This document shows positions 54,314-62,431 of a stretch of DNA of 64,000 nucleotides, in pieces. The stretch spans positions 310,001 through 374,000 of the forward strand of contig NZ_CP024314.1 in the NCBI RefSeq assembly GCF_002944315.1, written 5' to 3'. The notes under the pieces are model-generated. The model had not been told where the DNA came from. It did no database searches and worked only from the letters and a program-made list of their open reading frames with translations. The DNA comes from Rhizobium sp. NXC24 (GTDB lineage: Bacteria; Pseudomonadota; Alphaproteobacteria; Rhizobiales; Rhizobiaceae). Both the position numbers and the translations under genes were made by a program. Numbering within the stretch: the first letter of the stretch is position 1; each line of letters begins with the position of its first letter.

Positions 54314-54378
54314 GCCCTGTTCGATCAGCCATTCGACGTGGTCTTGAATGTTATGTCTCCCAGATAAACCGTCTCATG

Positions 54379-54417
54379 GCGAACCCGCGCCGTCCGAAGG
54401 AGCCGGCGCGGGTTCGC
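54379..54417. terminator. Strong hairpin between RND operon and cyclase gene
   Basis: GCGAACCCGCGCC and GGCGCGGGTTCGC pair perfectly over 13 bp around a 13-nt loop, immediately 3' of the RND permease stop. No T-run follows on the minus strand, so it may act as a transcript end-stabiliser or a rho-assisted terminator. Confidence 0.5.
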
Positions 54418-54426
54418 TGTTTCGTA

Positions 54427-57400
54427 TTATGCAGATGCTTTTTCGGCGGCTTCTCTCGGTATCCGGAACCACGTCACGTAAAGGGCGGGCAGGAACAGCA
54501 GCGTCAAGACAGTACCGACCACGATGCCGCCCATCATGGCGTAGGCCATCGGTCCCCAGAACACTTCCCGCGAGATGGGGATCAAGGCCAGGGTGGCGGC
54601 GGCCGCTGTCAGCATGATCGGCCGCATACGGTGTTCGGTTGCCTCCATCACCGCATGCCAGGCACTCACTCCCGATTTTCTGAGATCCTCGATCTGTACG
54701 ACGAGAATGACGGAGTTTCGGATCAGGATGCCAATTAGCGCCAGCACGCCCAATATCGCCACGAAGCCGAGCGGCGCATTGCTCATCAGTAGAGCGGCGA
54801 CCACGCCGATGAGGGCGGTGGGGGCGACCGCAAAGACCAGGAACAGGCGGCTGAAGCTCTGCAACTGGATCATCAGGATTGTCGCCATGACGAAAATCAT
54901 CATCGGTGCGACAGCGGCGATCGGGCCCTGTGCCTTGGCGCTTTCCTCGACGGCACCGCCGACGACAACCGAGTAACCGACTGGCAGCGTCTTCTTGAAT
55001 TGCTCGACCTTTTCGTCGAGTTGCTGGACCACGGTCGCCGGCTGGACGTCGCCGGTCACACCCGCCTTGATCGTGATCGTCGGGATACGCGCACGGCGCC
55101 AGATGGTCGGCTGCTCCAACTCGTAGCGGAAGGTCGCTACCGCCGACAGGGGAACCGCCTTGCCGTTCGAGGCCGGCAATTGCAGGTTCTGGAGCGTTTC
55201 GATGGAGCCGCGTTCTGCCGTCTGGGCTCGTCCGATCACATCGATCAGATAGATGTCATCGCGGATTTGGGTGCTGCTCGATCCTTCGACAATGCCGTTG
55301 AGTGCAGTGGCGATGTCTTCGGAGGAGACGCCGAGTTGGCGTGCCTTGTCTTGCAGGACGTCAACCTTGACGACGCGGGCCGGCTCGTTCCAATCGAAGT
55401 TGATGCCGTTGAGCGACGGGTTGTCACCCATGATGCCCGCAAAGTCCTGCGCTATGCTGCGGACCTTTTGGATGTCTGGGCCGCTGATCCTGTATTGAAC
55501 AGGCTTGCCGACCGGCGGACCGATATCCAGCAGCTTTACGAAAGCGTCCGTTCCGGGGAAGGTCTTCTTGAGATAGTCTTGAAGCTCGTCCCGCACCTTG
55601 TCGCGCACATCCATTCCCTTCGTGACGATAACTGTCTGACCGAAGGTCACGTCGGGCGTCTGCACGTCGAAGGAGAGGATGAAGCGGGGCGCACCCTGCC
55701 CAATATAGCTGGACCAGTGATCAACGCTCGGATTGTTTGCGAGCATCTCCTGTTCGAACTGAGCCATCTGCCGGTTCGTTTCGGTGATCGAGCTGTTGTG
55801 CGGCAGGTTCCAGTCGACGATCAGTTCCGGACGGTCCGAAGACGGGAAGAACTGCTGCTGAACATAGCCCATGCCGAAGAGGGAAGACCCAAAGGCAACG
55901 ATGGTGAGAGCGATGGTCGCCCAGCGGAACCGCATCGCGACCCCGAGAACGCGCGAGAACAGCGAACCGAACCAGCCCTTCTTCTCGTGATGTTTCTTCA
56001 TGCTTTTCGGCAGGATCGTCACCCCGAGCAGCGGGGTGAAAAGAACCGCGACGATCCAGGAGACGAGCAGCGATACAGCGATCACGACGAAGAGGGTAAA
56101 GGTGAACTCGCCGGCGGCACTGTCGTTAAGGCCGATCGGAATGAAGCCCGCGACGGTGACGAGCGTGCCGGTCAGCATGGGGAAGGCGGTCGAGGTGTAA
56201 ACATAGGTCGCCGCCTTGCGCAGATCGTCGCCGACCTCCAGGCGCGCCACCATCATTTCGACGGCGATCATGGCGTCGTCGACCAGCAGGCCGAGCGCGA
56301 TAATCAGGGCGCCGAGCGAGATGCGCTGCAGCGAGATGCCCGAATAGCTCATCACCACGAATGTAATGGCAAGGACGAGCGGAATGGAGATTGCAACGAC
56401 CAGGCCTGCTCTCAGGCCGAGGCTGATGAAGCTGATCGCAAGCACGATGGCGATCGCTTCGAAAAGAGCGCGCGTGAAGCCGGAAACAGCCTCATCGACC
56501 ACGGCCGGCTGATCGGAAACCTGATGCACATCGACACCCACCGGCAGAACGCCGACGATCTCGTCAACCTTCTTTTCCAGAGCCTTTCCGAACTCCAGCA
56601 GATTGGCGCCCTGCTTCATGCCGATCGCGACGCCGATGGCCGGCTGGCCATTGAAGCGGAAAAGCGCTGACGGAGGATCGACATAGCCGCGCTTGATCGT
56701 CGCGACGTCGGTCAGCGGAAAGAAGCGGTCGTTGACCCTGAGATTGATCGACCGCAGGCTATCCTCCGATCTGAACTGGCCGCCTACTCGAAGCGCGATG
56801 CGCTCGGGCCCGGCTTCCACGAAGCCGGATTGCGTGACGGCGTTTTGTGCCTGCAGCGTGGAGATGATGGACTGGCGATCGATGCCGAGTGCTGCGATCT
56901 TGCGGGTGGAGAATTCGAGATAAACCGCTTCGTCCTGCGCGCCGATGATATCGACTTTGCCGACGTTCGGAACGGTGAGAATTCTGGCGCGCGCATCCTC
57001 CACGAGATCGCGAAGCTGTCTCTGGGAGAGACCGTCGCTCGTGAAGGCAAAGATGTTTCCGTAGACGTCGCCGAAACGGTCGTTGAAGAACGGACCCACC
57101 ACGCCCGACGGGAAATCGCCCTTGATGTCTGCGATCATGTTACGGACGCGAACCCAGGTGCTTTCCACATTCTTGGCTTTTGTCGTCGGAAGCAGATTGA
57201 CAAAAATGGTCGTCTGCCCGGCAACGGTTTGGCTGCGGGTATAGTCAAGGGACTCGAGTTCTTCGAGCTTCTTCTCGATACGGTCGGTCACCTGCTTGGT
57301 GACTTCCTCAGCGGAGGCACCCGGCCATTGCGCCTGGATGACCATGGTCTTGATGGTGAAGGACGGATCCTCTTCGCGGCCGAGCCCCATATAGGAAAAC

Positions 57401-57486
57401 ACGCCGGCGAGAATGAAGACGATCATGAAATACCAGACCATCGAACGGTGTTCGAGCGCCCAGTCGGAGAGGTTGAAGGTCTTCAA
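54427..57486 (-). CDS. RND-family multidrug efflux permease
   Basis: The product is 1019 residues with the HAE1-type layout: one span near the N-terminus ('MVWYFMIVFILAGVFSYMGL'), a large periplasmic loop, six spans, a second loop and five spans. Span 4 has the proton-relay Asp pair in 'LGLLVDDAMIAVEMM'. It pumps hydrophobic compounds from the periplasm or inner leaflet through an outer-membrane channel encoded elsewhere. It overlaps the adaptor gene by 4 bp. Confidence 0.93.
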   Translation of the reverse strand: MKTFNLSDWALEHRSMVWYFMIVFILAGVFSYMGLGREEDPSFTIKTMVIQAQWPGASAEEVTKQVTDRIEKKLEELESLDYTRSQTVAGQTTIFVNLLPTTKAKNVESTWVRVRNMIADIKGDFPSGVVGPFFNDRFGDVYGNIFAFTSDGLSQRQLRDLVEDARARILTVPNVGKVDIIGAQDEAVYLEFSTRKIAALGIDRQSIISTLQAQNAVTQSGFVEAGPERIALRVGGQFRSEDSLRSINLRVNDRFFPLTDVATIKRGYVDPPSALFRFNGQPAIGVAIGMKQGANLLEFGKALEKKVDEIVGVLPVGVDVHQVSDQPAVVDEAVSGFTRALFEAIAIVLAISFISLGLRAGLVVAISIPLVLAITFVVMSYSGISLQRISLGALIIALGLLVDDAMIAVEMMVARLEVGDDLRKAATYVYTSTAFPMLTGTLVTVAGFIPIGLNDSAAGEFTFTLFVVIAVSLLVSWIVAVLFTPLLGVTILPKSMKKHHEKKGWFGSLFSRVLGVAMRFRWATIALTIVAFGSSLFGMGYVQQQFFPSSDRPELIVDWNLPHNSSITETNRQMAQFEQEMLANNPSVDHWSSYIGQGAPRFILSFDVQTPDVTFGQTVIVTKGMDVRDKVRDELQDYLKKTFPGTDAFVKLLDIGPPVGKPVQYRISGPDIQKVRSIAQDFAGIMGDNPSLNGINFDWNEPARVVKVDVLQDKARQLGVSSEDIATALNGIVEGSSSTQIRDDIYLIDVIGRAQTAERGSIETLQNLQLPASNGKAVPLSAVATFRYELEQPTIWRRARIPTITIKAGVTGDVQPATVVQQLDEKVEQFKKTLPVGYSVVVGGAVEESAKAQGPIAAVAPMMIFVMATILMIQLQSFSRLFLVFAVAPTALIGVVAALLMSNAPLGFVAILGVLALIGILIRNSVILVVQIEDLRKSGVSAWHAVMEATEHRMRPIMLTAAAATLALIPISREVFWGPMAYAMMGGIVVGTVLTLLFLPALYVTWFRIPREAAEKASA

Positions 57487-58568
57487 AGTTGATTCTCCTG
57501 CGTGAGTTTGACCCTCTGGCCTTCGGTCAGGTGATGGACGCCGGCTATCGCGACGCGATCGCCGATATTGAGGCCGCCGACGATCCGCACCCTGTCCGGA
57601 TCGCTGAAGGCGCTATCCAGAGTTACCGGCTTGCGGAATACCGTCGCTTTCTCGGGATCGATCACCCAGACGCCCGGCTGGCCGTCTTTGTCCAAAATGG
57701 CGGTTGATGGGAGAGACGTGGTCGGTGCGCTGTCGACGACAGCACTTGCCGTGATGATCGAGCCCAGGCGAAAAGCGTCCGGCGGGTTGGTAAGCGTTAT
57801 CTTTGTTCGTCTGGTCCGTGTGGTCGCCTCCGCTTCCGGCGCGATTTCACGCACGATGCCCGTGACCCTTATGGTTGGATCAAGCTGCAGGGCGATCTCG
57901 AACGGCGAACCCGGCTTCAGACCGTCAAGGCTTGCTTCCGGAATGTCGATGACAGCTTCGCGAACATCCGGGCGTGCGATGGTCGCAACGGTCTGCCCCG
58001 CAGAGACGACCTGGCCGACTTCCGCCGACGTCGCGGTGACGACGCCATCGAACTCGGCTTTCAATTGAGCGTAGCCTAGCTGTTCTTCTGCCTTCGCCAG
58101 ATTGGCTTGCGCCTTGGCGACGGAGGCAATGGCCGATTTTTGCGCCTGCTCGGCGCTTTCGAGGGCGGCTTCACTGCCAGATCGGGATTCGGCAAGCGCA
58201 CGCTGGCGCTCTTCCGACGCCGACGCGTTGGTCAATTGCGCCTGGCTGTTTGAAAGATCGGCGCGGCTGCTTCGGACTGCAAGTTCGAGAGAAAGGGGAT
58301 CGATGGCGGCGACCACCTGTCCCTTTGTAACGAGGTCGCCGACATTGACGTCGCGCGCTACGACCCGGCCCAGGACACGAAAGCCCAGTTGGGTTTCGAT
58401 TCTGGGTTCGATCGTGCCGGGCAGGTGCAGGCTGACCACCGGCTCTGGTTTGATAACGGTCGACAAAACCGGCCGCACCTTCTCTTCGGTGTCTGCGGAC
58501 TTCACCTCGCAGGACGTCAGCATCGATGTGGCCAGCAGCAGCGATGCTGCAATTAAAGAGTTTCTCAT
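57483..58568 (-). CDS. RND efflux periplasmic adaptor (second)
   Basis: The product is 361 residues. A lipoprotein-type signal has Cys in 'LTSCEVK' (lipobox). Next come a barrel-sandwich domain ('GRVVARDVNVGDLVTKGQVVAAIDP'), a coiled-coil hairpin and a beta-barrel. It connects the RND pump to an outer-membrane channel. It overlaps both neighbours by 4 bp. Confidence 0.92.
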   Translation of the reverse strand: MRNSLIAASLLLATSMLTSCEVKSADTEEKVRPVLSTVIKPEPVVSLHLPGTIEPRIETQLGFRVLGRVVARDVNVGDLVTKGQVVAAIDPLSLELAVRSSRADLSNSQAQLTNASASEERQRALAESRSGSEAALESAEQAQKSAIASVAKAQANLAKAEEQLGYAQLKAEFDGVVTATSAEVGQVVSAGQTVATIARPDVREAVIDIPEASLDGLKPGSPFEIALQLDPTIRVTGIVREIAPEAEATTRTRRTKITLTNPPDAFRLGSIITASAVVDSAPTTSLPSTAILDKDGQPGVWVIDPEKATVFRKPVTLDSAFSDPDRVRIVGGLNIGDRVAIAGVHHLTEGQRVKLTQENQL

Positions 58569-59641
58569 TTCGCGGCCTCTTGGGAATGGTCGACATGCTG
58601 ACCGGGGCGCAGGAATTTGCCGCCTTCGGCAACCACGATTTCATGTGGCTTGAGGCCGGCGCTGACCGCGAACTGTCCGGTGTCATATTCTGCGACTTGA
58701 ACTTTGCGTAAGGAGACTTCGCTCGTGGTGGGGTCGACGACCCATACCGCCGGCTGTCCACCCGCCGACGCCATGGCGCCCCACGGAAGGACGATTGCCT
58801 CTGCCGAGGGCATGCTGAATGTCCCGGTGACAGCCGCTCCGAGCGGCATGCTGGCGCCATCTTCCAGCCCGACCTTGACCTTTATCGTGCCGGTGGCGGC
58901 ATCGATCGTCGGCGATATTTCCCGCACTGCGGCGGATACCCGCTTGGAAGCATTGGAGATCAGAGCGACCTCAACCTGCTTGTCGGGCTGGTCCTTGAGA
59001 AACAGGGACTCGAAGACATTGAAGACGGCATCGCGCGGACCATCGTGGGCGAGCGTGAATACCGACTGCACAGCCTGGGCCACTTGGCCGACCTCGGCAT
59101 TGCGCTCTGTGATGACCCCGTCCGCGTCGGCGCGAAGTTCCGTATAGGAAAGGGCATCCTTGGCGGTCTCAAGCTGGGCCTTGGCGACCTCCTCGGTCCC
59201 CTGAGCCGTCAGAAGCGTCTCACGGGCGGAGTCGTAGGCGGCACGGGTCGTGACTTGGTTTTTGAAGAGGCTTTCCTGGCGCGCGGCCGCCAATTGTGCT
59301 TGCGTGAGCTGTGCTTCCGCTGCCTGAAGGCTTGCCGTCGCCACGTCGACGTCTGCCCGCTGCTCTTCGGGATCTATCTTTGCTAGCAGATCGCCCGCTT
59401 TGACCTTCGCTCCGACATCGACGTTTCGCTCGATGATCCTTCCGCTGACGCGGAACGAAAGCTCCGATTCAATCCGGGCCTTCACTTCGCCGGTAACGGT
59501 TGTCCTTGCCGTCGGTTTGCTGAGCACTGCCTCGACGGTTCTGACACTCTGCGGCGCTTGTGTCGGGTGCTTTTCGTTCTGATCGCACGAGGACAGCGCA
59601 AGCGTCAGCGCGAGCCCCATAATGATTGCTGACTTATCCAT
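58565..59641 (-). CDS. RND efflux periplasmic adaptor (first)
   Basis: The product is 358 residues with lipobox 'LALSSCDQNEK', then barrel-sandwich 'GRIIERNVDVGAKVKAGDLLAKIDP', coiled coil and beta-barrel. The start at 59641 follows GAGGGG; an N-terminal extension to 59821 would run through the operator and is rejected. Two adaptors with one pump recalls the TriABC layout of Pseudomonas aeruginosa. Confidence 0.92.
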   Translation of the reverse strand: MDKSAIIMGLALTLALSSCDQNEKHPTQAPQSVRTVEAVLSKPTARTTVTGEVKARIESELSFRVSGRIIERNVDVGAKVKAGDLLAKIDPEEQRADVDVATASLQAAEAQLTQAQLAAARQESLFKNQVTTRAAYDSARETLLTAQGTEEVAKAQLETAKDALSYTELRADADGVITERNAEVGQVAQAVQSVFTLAHDGPRDAVFNVFESLFLKDQPDKQVEVALISNASKRVSAAVREISPTIDAATGTIKVKVGLEDGASMPLGAAVTGTFSMPSAEAIVLPWGAMASAGGQPAVWVVDPTTSEVSLRKVQVAEYDTGQFAVSAGLKPHEIVVAEGGKFLRPGQHVDHSQEAAK

Positions 59642-59690
59642 TTCATCCCCTCGATGGCGGAATTCATGATGATGTTTCCGCCAAATAATA

Positions 59691-59710
59691 TTGACTGACT
59701 GATTAGTCAA
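59691..59710. promoter_or_regulatory. TetR-type operator in the divergent efflux/regulator promoter
   Basis: TTGACTGACTGATTAGTCAA contains nested palindromes (TTGACT/AGTCAA outside, TGACT/AGTCA inside). It lies 50 bp before the first adaptor start and 64 bp before the TetR gene. The shape matches operators of AcrR-like repressors of efflux operons, so the adjacent regulator is the natural binder. Confidence 0.7.
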
Positions 59711-59773
59711 TGAAATAAATGATGACTGTGAAGCTGATTGTGTCGGAATATCCCGAGACAAGGAGGACGTGAG

Positions 59774-60403
59774 ATGTCGGTAGCAAAACAAGCGGGGCTG
59801 CGGGCGCAGCGCAAAGCGCAACGGCCCGGGGAAATCCTCGATGCGGCCTTCGAGGAATTCGTCGAGCGCGGCTATGTGGCGACACGCGTCGAGGACATCG
59901 CCAGTCGCGTTGGCGTGACGAAGGGGACGATTTATTTCTATTTCGAGACGAAGGAACGGCTGTTCGAGGAGGTGATCCGTCGCATCTCCGTTTCATTCGT
60001 CGATGTCAGTGCCAAAGCAAAGACGCTGAGCGGGCCTTACTCGCAAAGGATCAGGACCTTCCTCCGCCTGGTTTATGATCGTCTCGTGACGGATCGGAAT
60101 ACGAGGGAACTCATGCGCTTTGTCATCGCGGAGGGGTCACGGTTTCCCCAGGTGGTGGATCGCCATCATGAGGAATTCATCGTCCCGCTTATGGACGCGA
60201 CGCAGAAGCTCTTTGAAGAGGGGGTTGCTGCCGGTGAACTGCGAGATGCGCCGGCGATCAAGATTCCGGATACGGTGATAGGAGCCGCCGTGATGTTATG
60301 CGTCTCGCAGATGATCTTCGCAGATCGCAAACCGCAGGACGTCGAGGCGTTTTTCGAAGCGCATGTCGATCTCATTCTTCGTGGATTGATAACGAAGAAC
60401 TGA
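59774..60403 (+). CDS. TetR/AcrR-family repressor of the RND operon
   Basis: The product is 209 residues. The N-terminal TetR helix-turn-helix is 'AAFEEFVERGYVATRVEDIASRVGVTKGTIYFYFETKERLF' (core: VEDIASRVGVTKGTIYFYF), and a ligand-binding helical domain follows. ATG 59774 follows AGGAGGACG. Its divergent position and the palindrome between the two genes indicate local autorepression and derepression by a pump substrate. Confidence 0.9.
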   Translation: MSVAKQAGLRAQRKAQRPGEILDAAFEEFVERGYVATRVEDIASRVGVTKGTIYFYFETKERLFEEVIRRISVSFVDVSAKAKTLSGPYSQRIRTFLRLVYDRLVTDRNTRELMRFVIAEGSRFPQVVDRHHEEFIVPLMDATQKLFEEGVAAGELRDAPAIKIPDTVIGAAVMLCVSQMIFADRKPQDVEAFFEAHVDLILRGLITKN

Positions 60404-60453
60404 GTTGGCGGGCCATCCATGGCATCGCCGCCGATGCTTGCGGAAGCTTGTTT

Positions 60454-60873
60454 TCAAGACGCTTTCAGCAGATGCGTGAAATCGCCCTTGCGTGCAAGGA
60501 CATCAGCCAGGGAATAGCGATCGAGGGTTGTCAGAAAAGATTGCAATGCCTCGTCCAACACGCTGGTCAGACCGCAGGCGGGCGCGATGATGCACGAGCC
60601 GCAGCCGACCAGATCAAAGTCGTCTTCCGTGTGGCGGACCAGTGCGCCGACATTGATTTCGGCGGGCGCCTTCGCAAGACGTATGCCGCCATGACGCCCG
60701 CGCACGCTCTCAAGATAGCCGGCATTCACCAGATCGTTGACGACTTTCATCAGGTGGTTCTGCGAGATGGCATAGGCCCGGGCGATATCGGCGATCGAGG
60801 ATAACCTCTCCGGTTCCCTGCCAAGATAAAGCATCACGCGCATGGCGTAGTCAGTGTAGCGCGTCATTCGCAT
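60454..60873 (-). CDS. nsrR: Rrf2-family Fe-S repressor, NsrR
   Basis: The product is 139 residues. It has the Rrf2 winged helix 'MRMTRYTDYAMRVMLYLG' and 'ISQNHLMKVVNDLVNAGYL', and three cysteines Cys91, Cys94 and Cys100 in 'GCGSCIIAPACGL' for a [4Fe-4S] or [2Fe-2S] cluster. NO binding to the cluster relieves repression. The start at 60873 is preferred because GGAGA is 8 bp upstream; 60879 is too close. It is divergent from hmp. Confidence 0.85.
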   Translation of the reverse strand: MRMTRYTDYAMRVMLYLGREPERLSSIADIARAYAISQNHLMKVVNDLVNAGYLESVRGRHGGIRLAKAPAEINVGALVRHTEDDFDLVGCGSCIIAPACGLTSVLDEALQSFLTTLDRYSLADVLARKGDFTHLLKAS

Positions 60874-60889
60874 CTGCATATCTCCAAAT

Positions 60890-60908
60890 GATGTATTCTT
60901 GTTGCATG
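60890..60908. promoter_or_regulatory. NsrR operator copy 1
   Basis: GATGTATTCTTGTTGCATG, an interrupted palindrome matching the ATGCATTT-type NsrR half-sites, 17 bp before the nsrR start. It differs from copy 2 at only three positions. Confidence 0.68.
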
Positions 60909-60926
60909 TTTTTCTGCCAAGGTATA

Positions 60927-60945
60927 GATGCATTCTGGATGCATG
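60927..60945. promoter_or_regulatory. NsrR operator copy 2
   Basis: GATGCATTCTGGATGCATG, with perfect ATGCAT half-sites, 37 bp from copy 1, about 205 bp upstream of hmp. It may serve the hmp direction, copy 1 the nsrR direction. Confidence 0.68.
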
Positions 60946-60995
60946 ATTGGAGTTGGGCAATGGCGGGGTTAACGCTTGATGGCTGGGGGCAAAGT

Positions 60996-61065
60996 CACCT
61001 CATTGACGCGTTTTACGCCCGTGTCCCCGGTCGACGCGAGGTTTGGCCCGATCTTCAAGGAAATG
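60996..61065 (+). pseudogene. Remnant of a group III truncated haemoglobin gene
   Basis: One frame reads HLIDAFYARV (60996-61025), and after a one-base frame change the next reads FGPIFKEM (61042-61065). Together these match the first conserved block of truncated haemoglobins ('LVDAFYARV...LGPIF'). The rest of the globin is missing. It lies in the hmp leader, between the NsrR sites and hmp, where an NO-responsive globin gene would be expected. The match covers only about 20 residues. Confidence 0.38.
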
Positions 61066-61151
61066 TCGCCGATCGATGCTCAGCCGCCGACGGCGGCCGA
61101 TCGCACGTCTTCAGCTTCCCCCGAAATTATACGATTCATTAGGAGATATCG

Positions 61152-62363
61152 ATGAAGCAGCCCCTCAGCACGCAGACCATTGCGCTGGTCAAGGCCACCG
61201 TTCCTGCGCTCGAAGCCCACGGTCTCGAGATCGTGCGGGAGATGTACGCACGCATGTTCCAGAACCCGGAAATTCGGGATCTGTTCAACCAGTCGCATCA
61301 CGGTGATGCCGGGTCGCAGCCGCGCGCCCTGACCGGAGCAATCCTCGCCTATGCCAGCAATATCGACAATCTGGGCGCGCTTGCGCCTGCCGTCGAGAGG
61401 ATCGCGCAGAAGCATGTCGGCCTGCAGATCCTTCCCCAGCATTATCCCTATGTCGCGGACGCCCTGCTTGGCGCCATCAAGGCCGTGCTGGGCAATGCAG
61501 CGACCGATGACATTCTCGCCGCATGGGGAGAAGCCTACTGGTTCCTTGCTCATATTCTGATTGCGCGTGAGGAGCGCATCTACACGGAACAGAAGGAAAT
61601 TGCCGGCGGCTGGAACGGCTGGCGGGATTTCCGTGTCGAGAAGGTGATCCGCGAAAGCAGCGTCATCAAGTCGTTCATCCTGCGGCCGGTCGACGGCGGC
61701 AGCGTCATGAACCACAAGCCCGGCCAATACCTGACGTTTTGGTTTGAAATCCCCGGCCATCCCCCGGTCAAACGTAACTATTCGATTTCGGCGGCACCGA
61801 ATGGCGAAACCTATCGCATTTCGGTGAAGCGGGAGCCTCTTGGTCTCGCGTCGGGATGGCTCCATGACGAGGTCGTGGCGGGAACGATCCTTAGGGTTGC
61901 CGCGCCCGCGGGCGAATTCTTCCTCGCCGATCATCCCGAACGCCCGGTGGTGCTGCTTTCGGGCGGCGTGGGTCTTACGCCGATGGTGGCAATGCTGGAG
62001 GCGTTGGTCGCCCGCGGCAACCAGGTGCCGGTCCACTATATCCACGGCACGCATGATCGCGAGACGCATGCGATGCGCGACCATGTCCGCGCGCTTGCAG
62101 CAACGGCCAAAGCGGTACGCGTCACCGATTTCCACCAGACGCCGCTTGCCGATGAAGCCGACGGCCGGGATTATGATGTGGCAGGCATTATTACCGACGA
62201 CTGGCTGATCTCGAATACGCCCGTCGCCGAGGCGGACTATTATATCTGCGGGCCTCGCCTTTTCTTGCGCGCAGCGGTTACGGCGCTATCGCTTGCAGGT
62301 GTGCCGTCGAGCCGCATTCACTATGAGTTCTTCGGTCCGGCCGACGAGCTGCTCGCGGCTTGA
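61152..62363 (+). CDS. hmp: Flavohaemoprotein (nitric oxide dioxygenase)
   Basis: The product is 403 residues. The globin domain covers about 1-138, with proximal His88 ('AQKHVGLQILPQHY') and distal Tyr near residue 32. The FAD domain has 'VKRNYSISAAPNG', and the NAD domain has 'VVLLSGGVGLTPMVAMLEAL' and C-terminal 'HYEFFGP'. It converts NO to nitrate with O2 and NAD(P)H in the cytoplasm. AGGAGATAT precedes the ATG. It is controlled by the divergent nsrR gene. Confidence 0.95.
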   Translation: MKQPLSTQTIALVKATVPALEAHGLEIVREMYARMFQNPEIRDLFNQSHHGDAGSQPRALTGAILAYASNIDNLGALAPAVERIAQKHVGLQILPQHYPYVADALLGAIKAVLGNAATDDILAAWGEAYWFLAHILIAREERIYTEQKEIAGGWNGWRDFRVEKVIRESSVIKSFILRPVDGGSVMNHKPGQYLTFWFEIPGHPPVKRNYSISAAPNGETYRISVKREPLGLASGWLHDEVVAGTILRVAAPAGEFFLADHPERPVVLLSGGVGLTPMVAMLEALVARGNQVPVHYIHGTHDRETHAMRDHVRALAATAKAVRVTDFHQTPLADEADGRDYDVAGIITDDWLISNTPVAEADYYICGPRLFLRAAVTALSLAGVPSSRIHYEFFGPADELLAA

Positions 62364-62390
62364 GGGAATTGTTCAGGTAGAAGCCGTTCT

Positions 62391-62429
62391 GCGAAGGGAG
62401 CCGGTGGCTCCCTTCGCGTTCGAATTTTT
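62391..62429. terminator. Intrinsic terminator between convergent hmp and GT2 genes
   Basis: GCGAAGGGAGCC and GGCTCCCTTCGC form a perfect 12-bp stem with loop GGT, followed after six bases by five T on the plus strand. It ends the hmp transcript and may also act on the opposite strand. Confidence 0.8.
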
Positions 62430-62431
62430 GG

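Noticed and set aside
55000..56670. 556-codon plus-strand open frame inside the RND pump gene
   Set aside because: It is the antisense of a conserved RND permease, with a charged translation and no motif.
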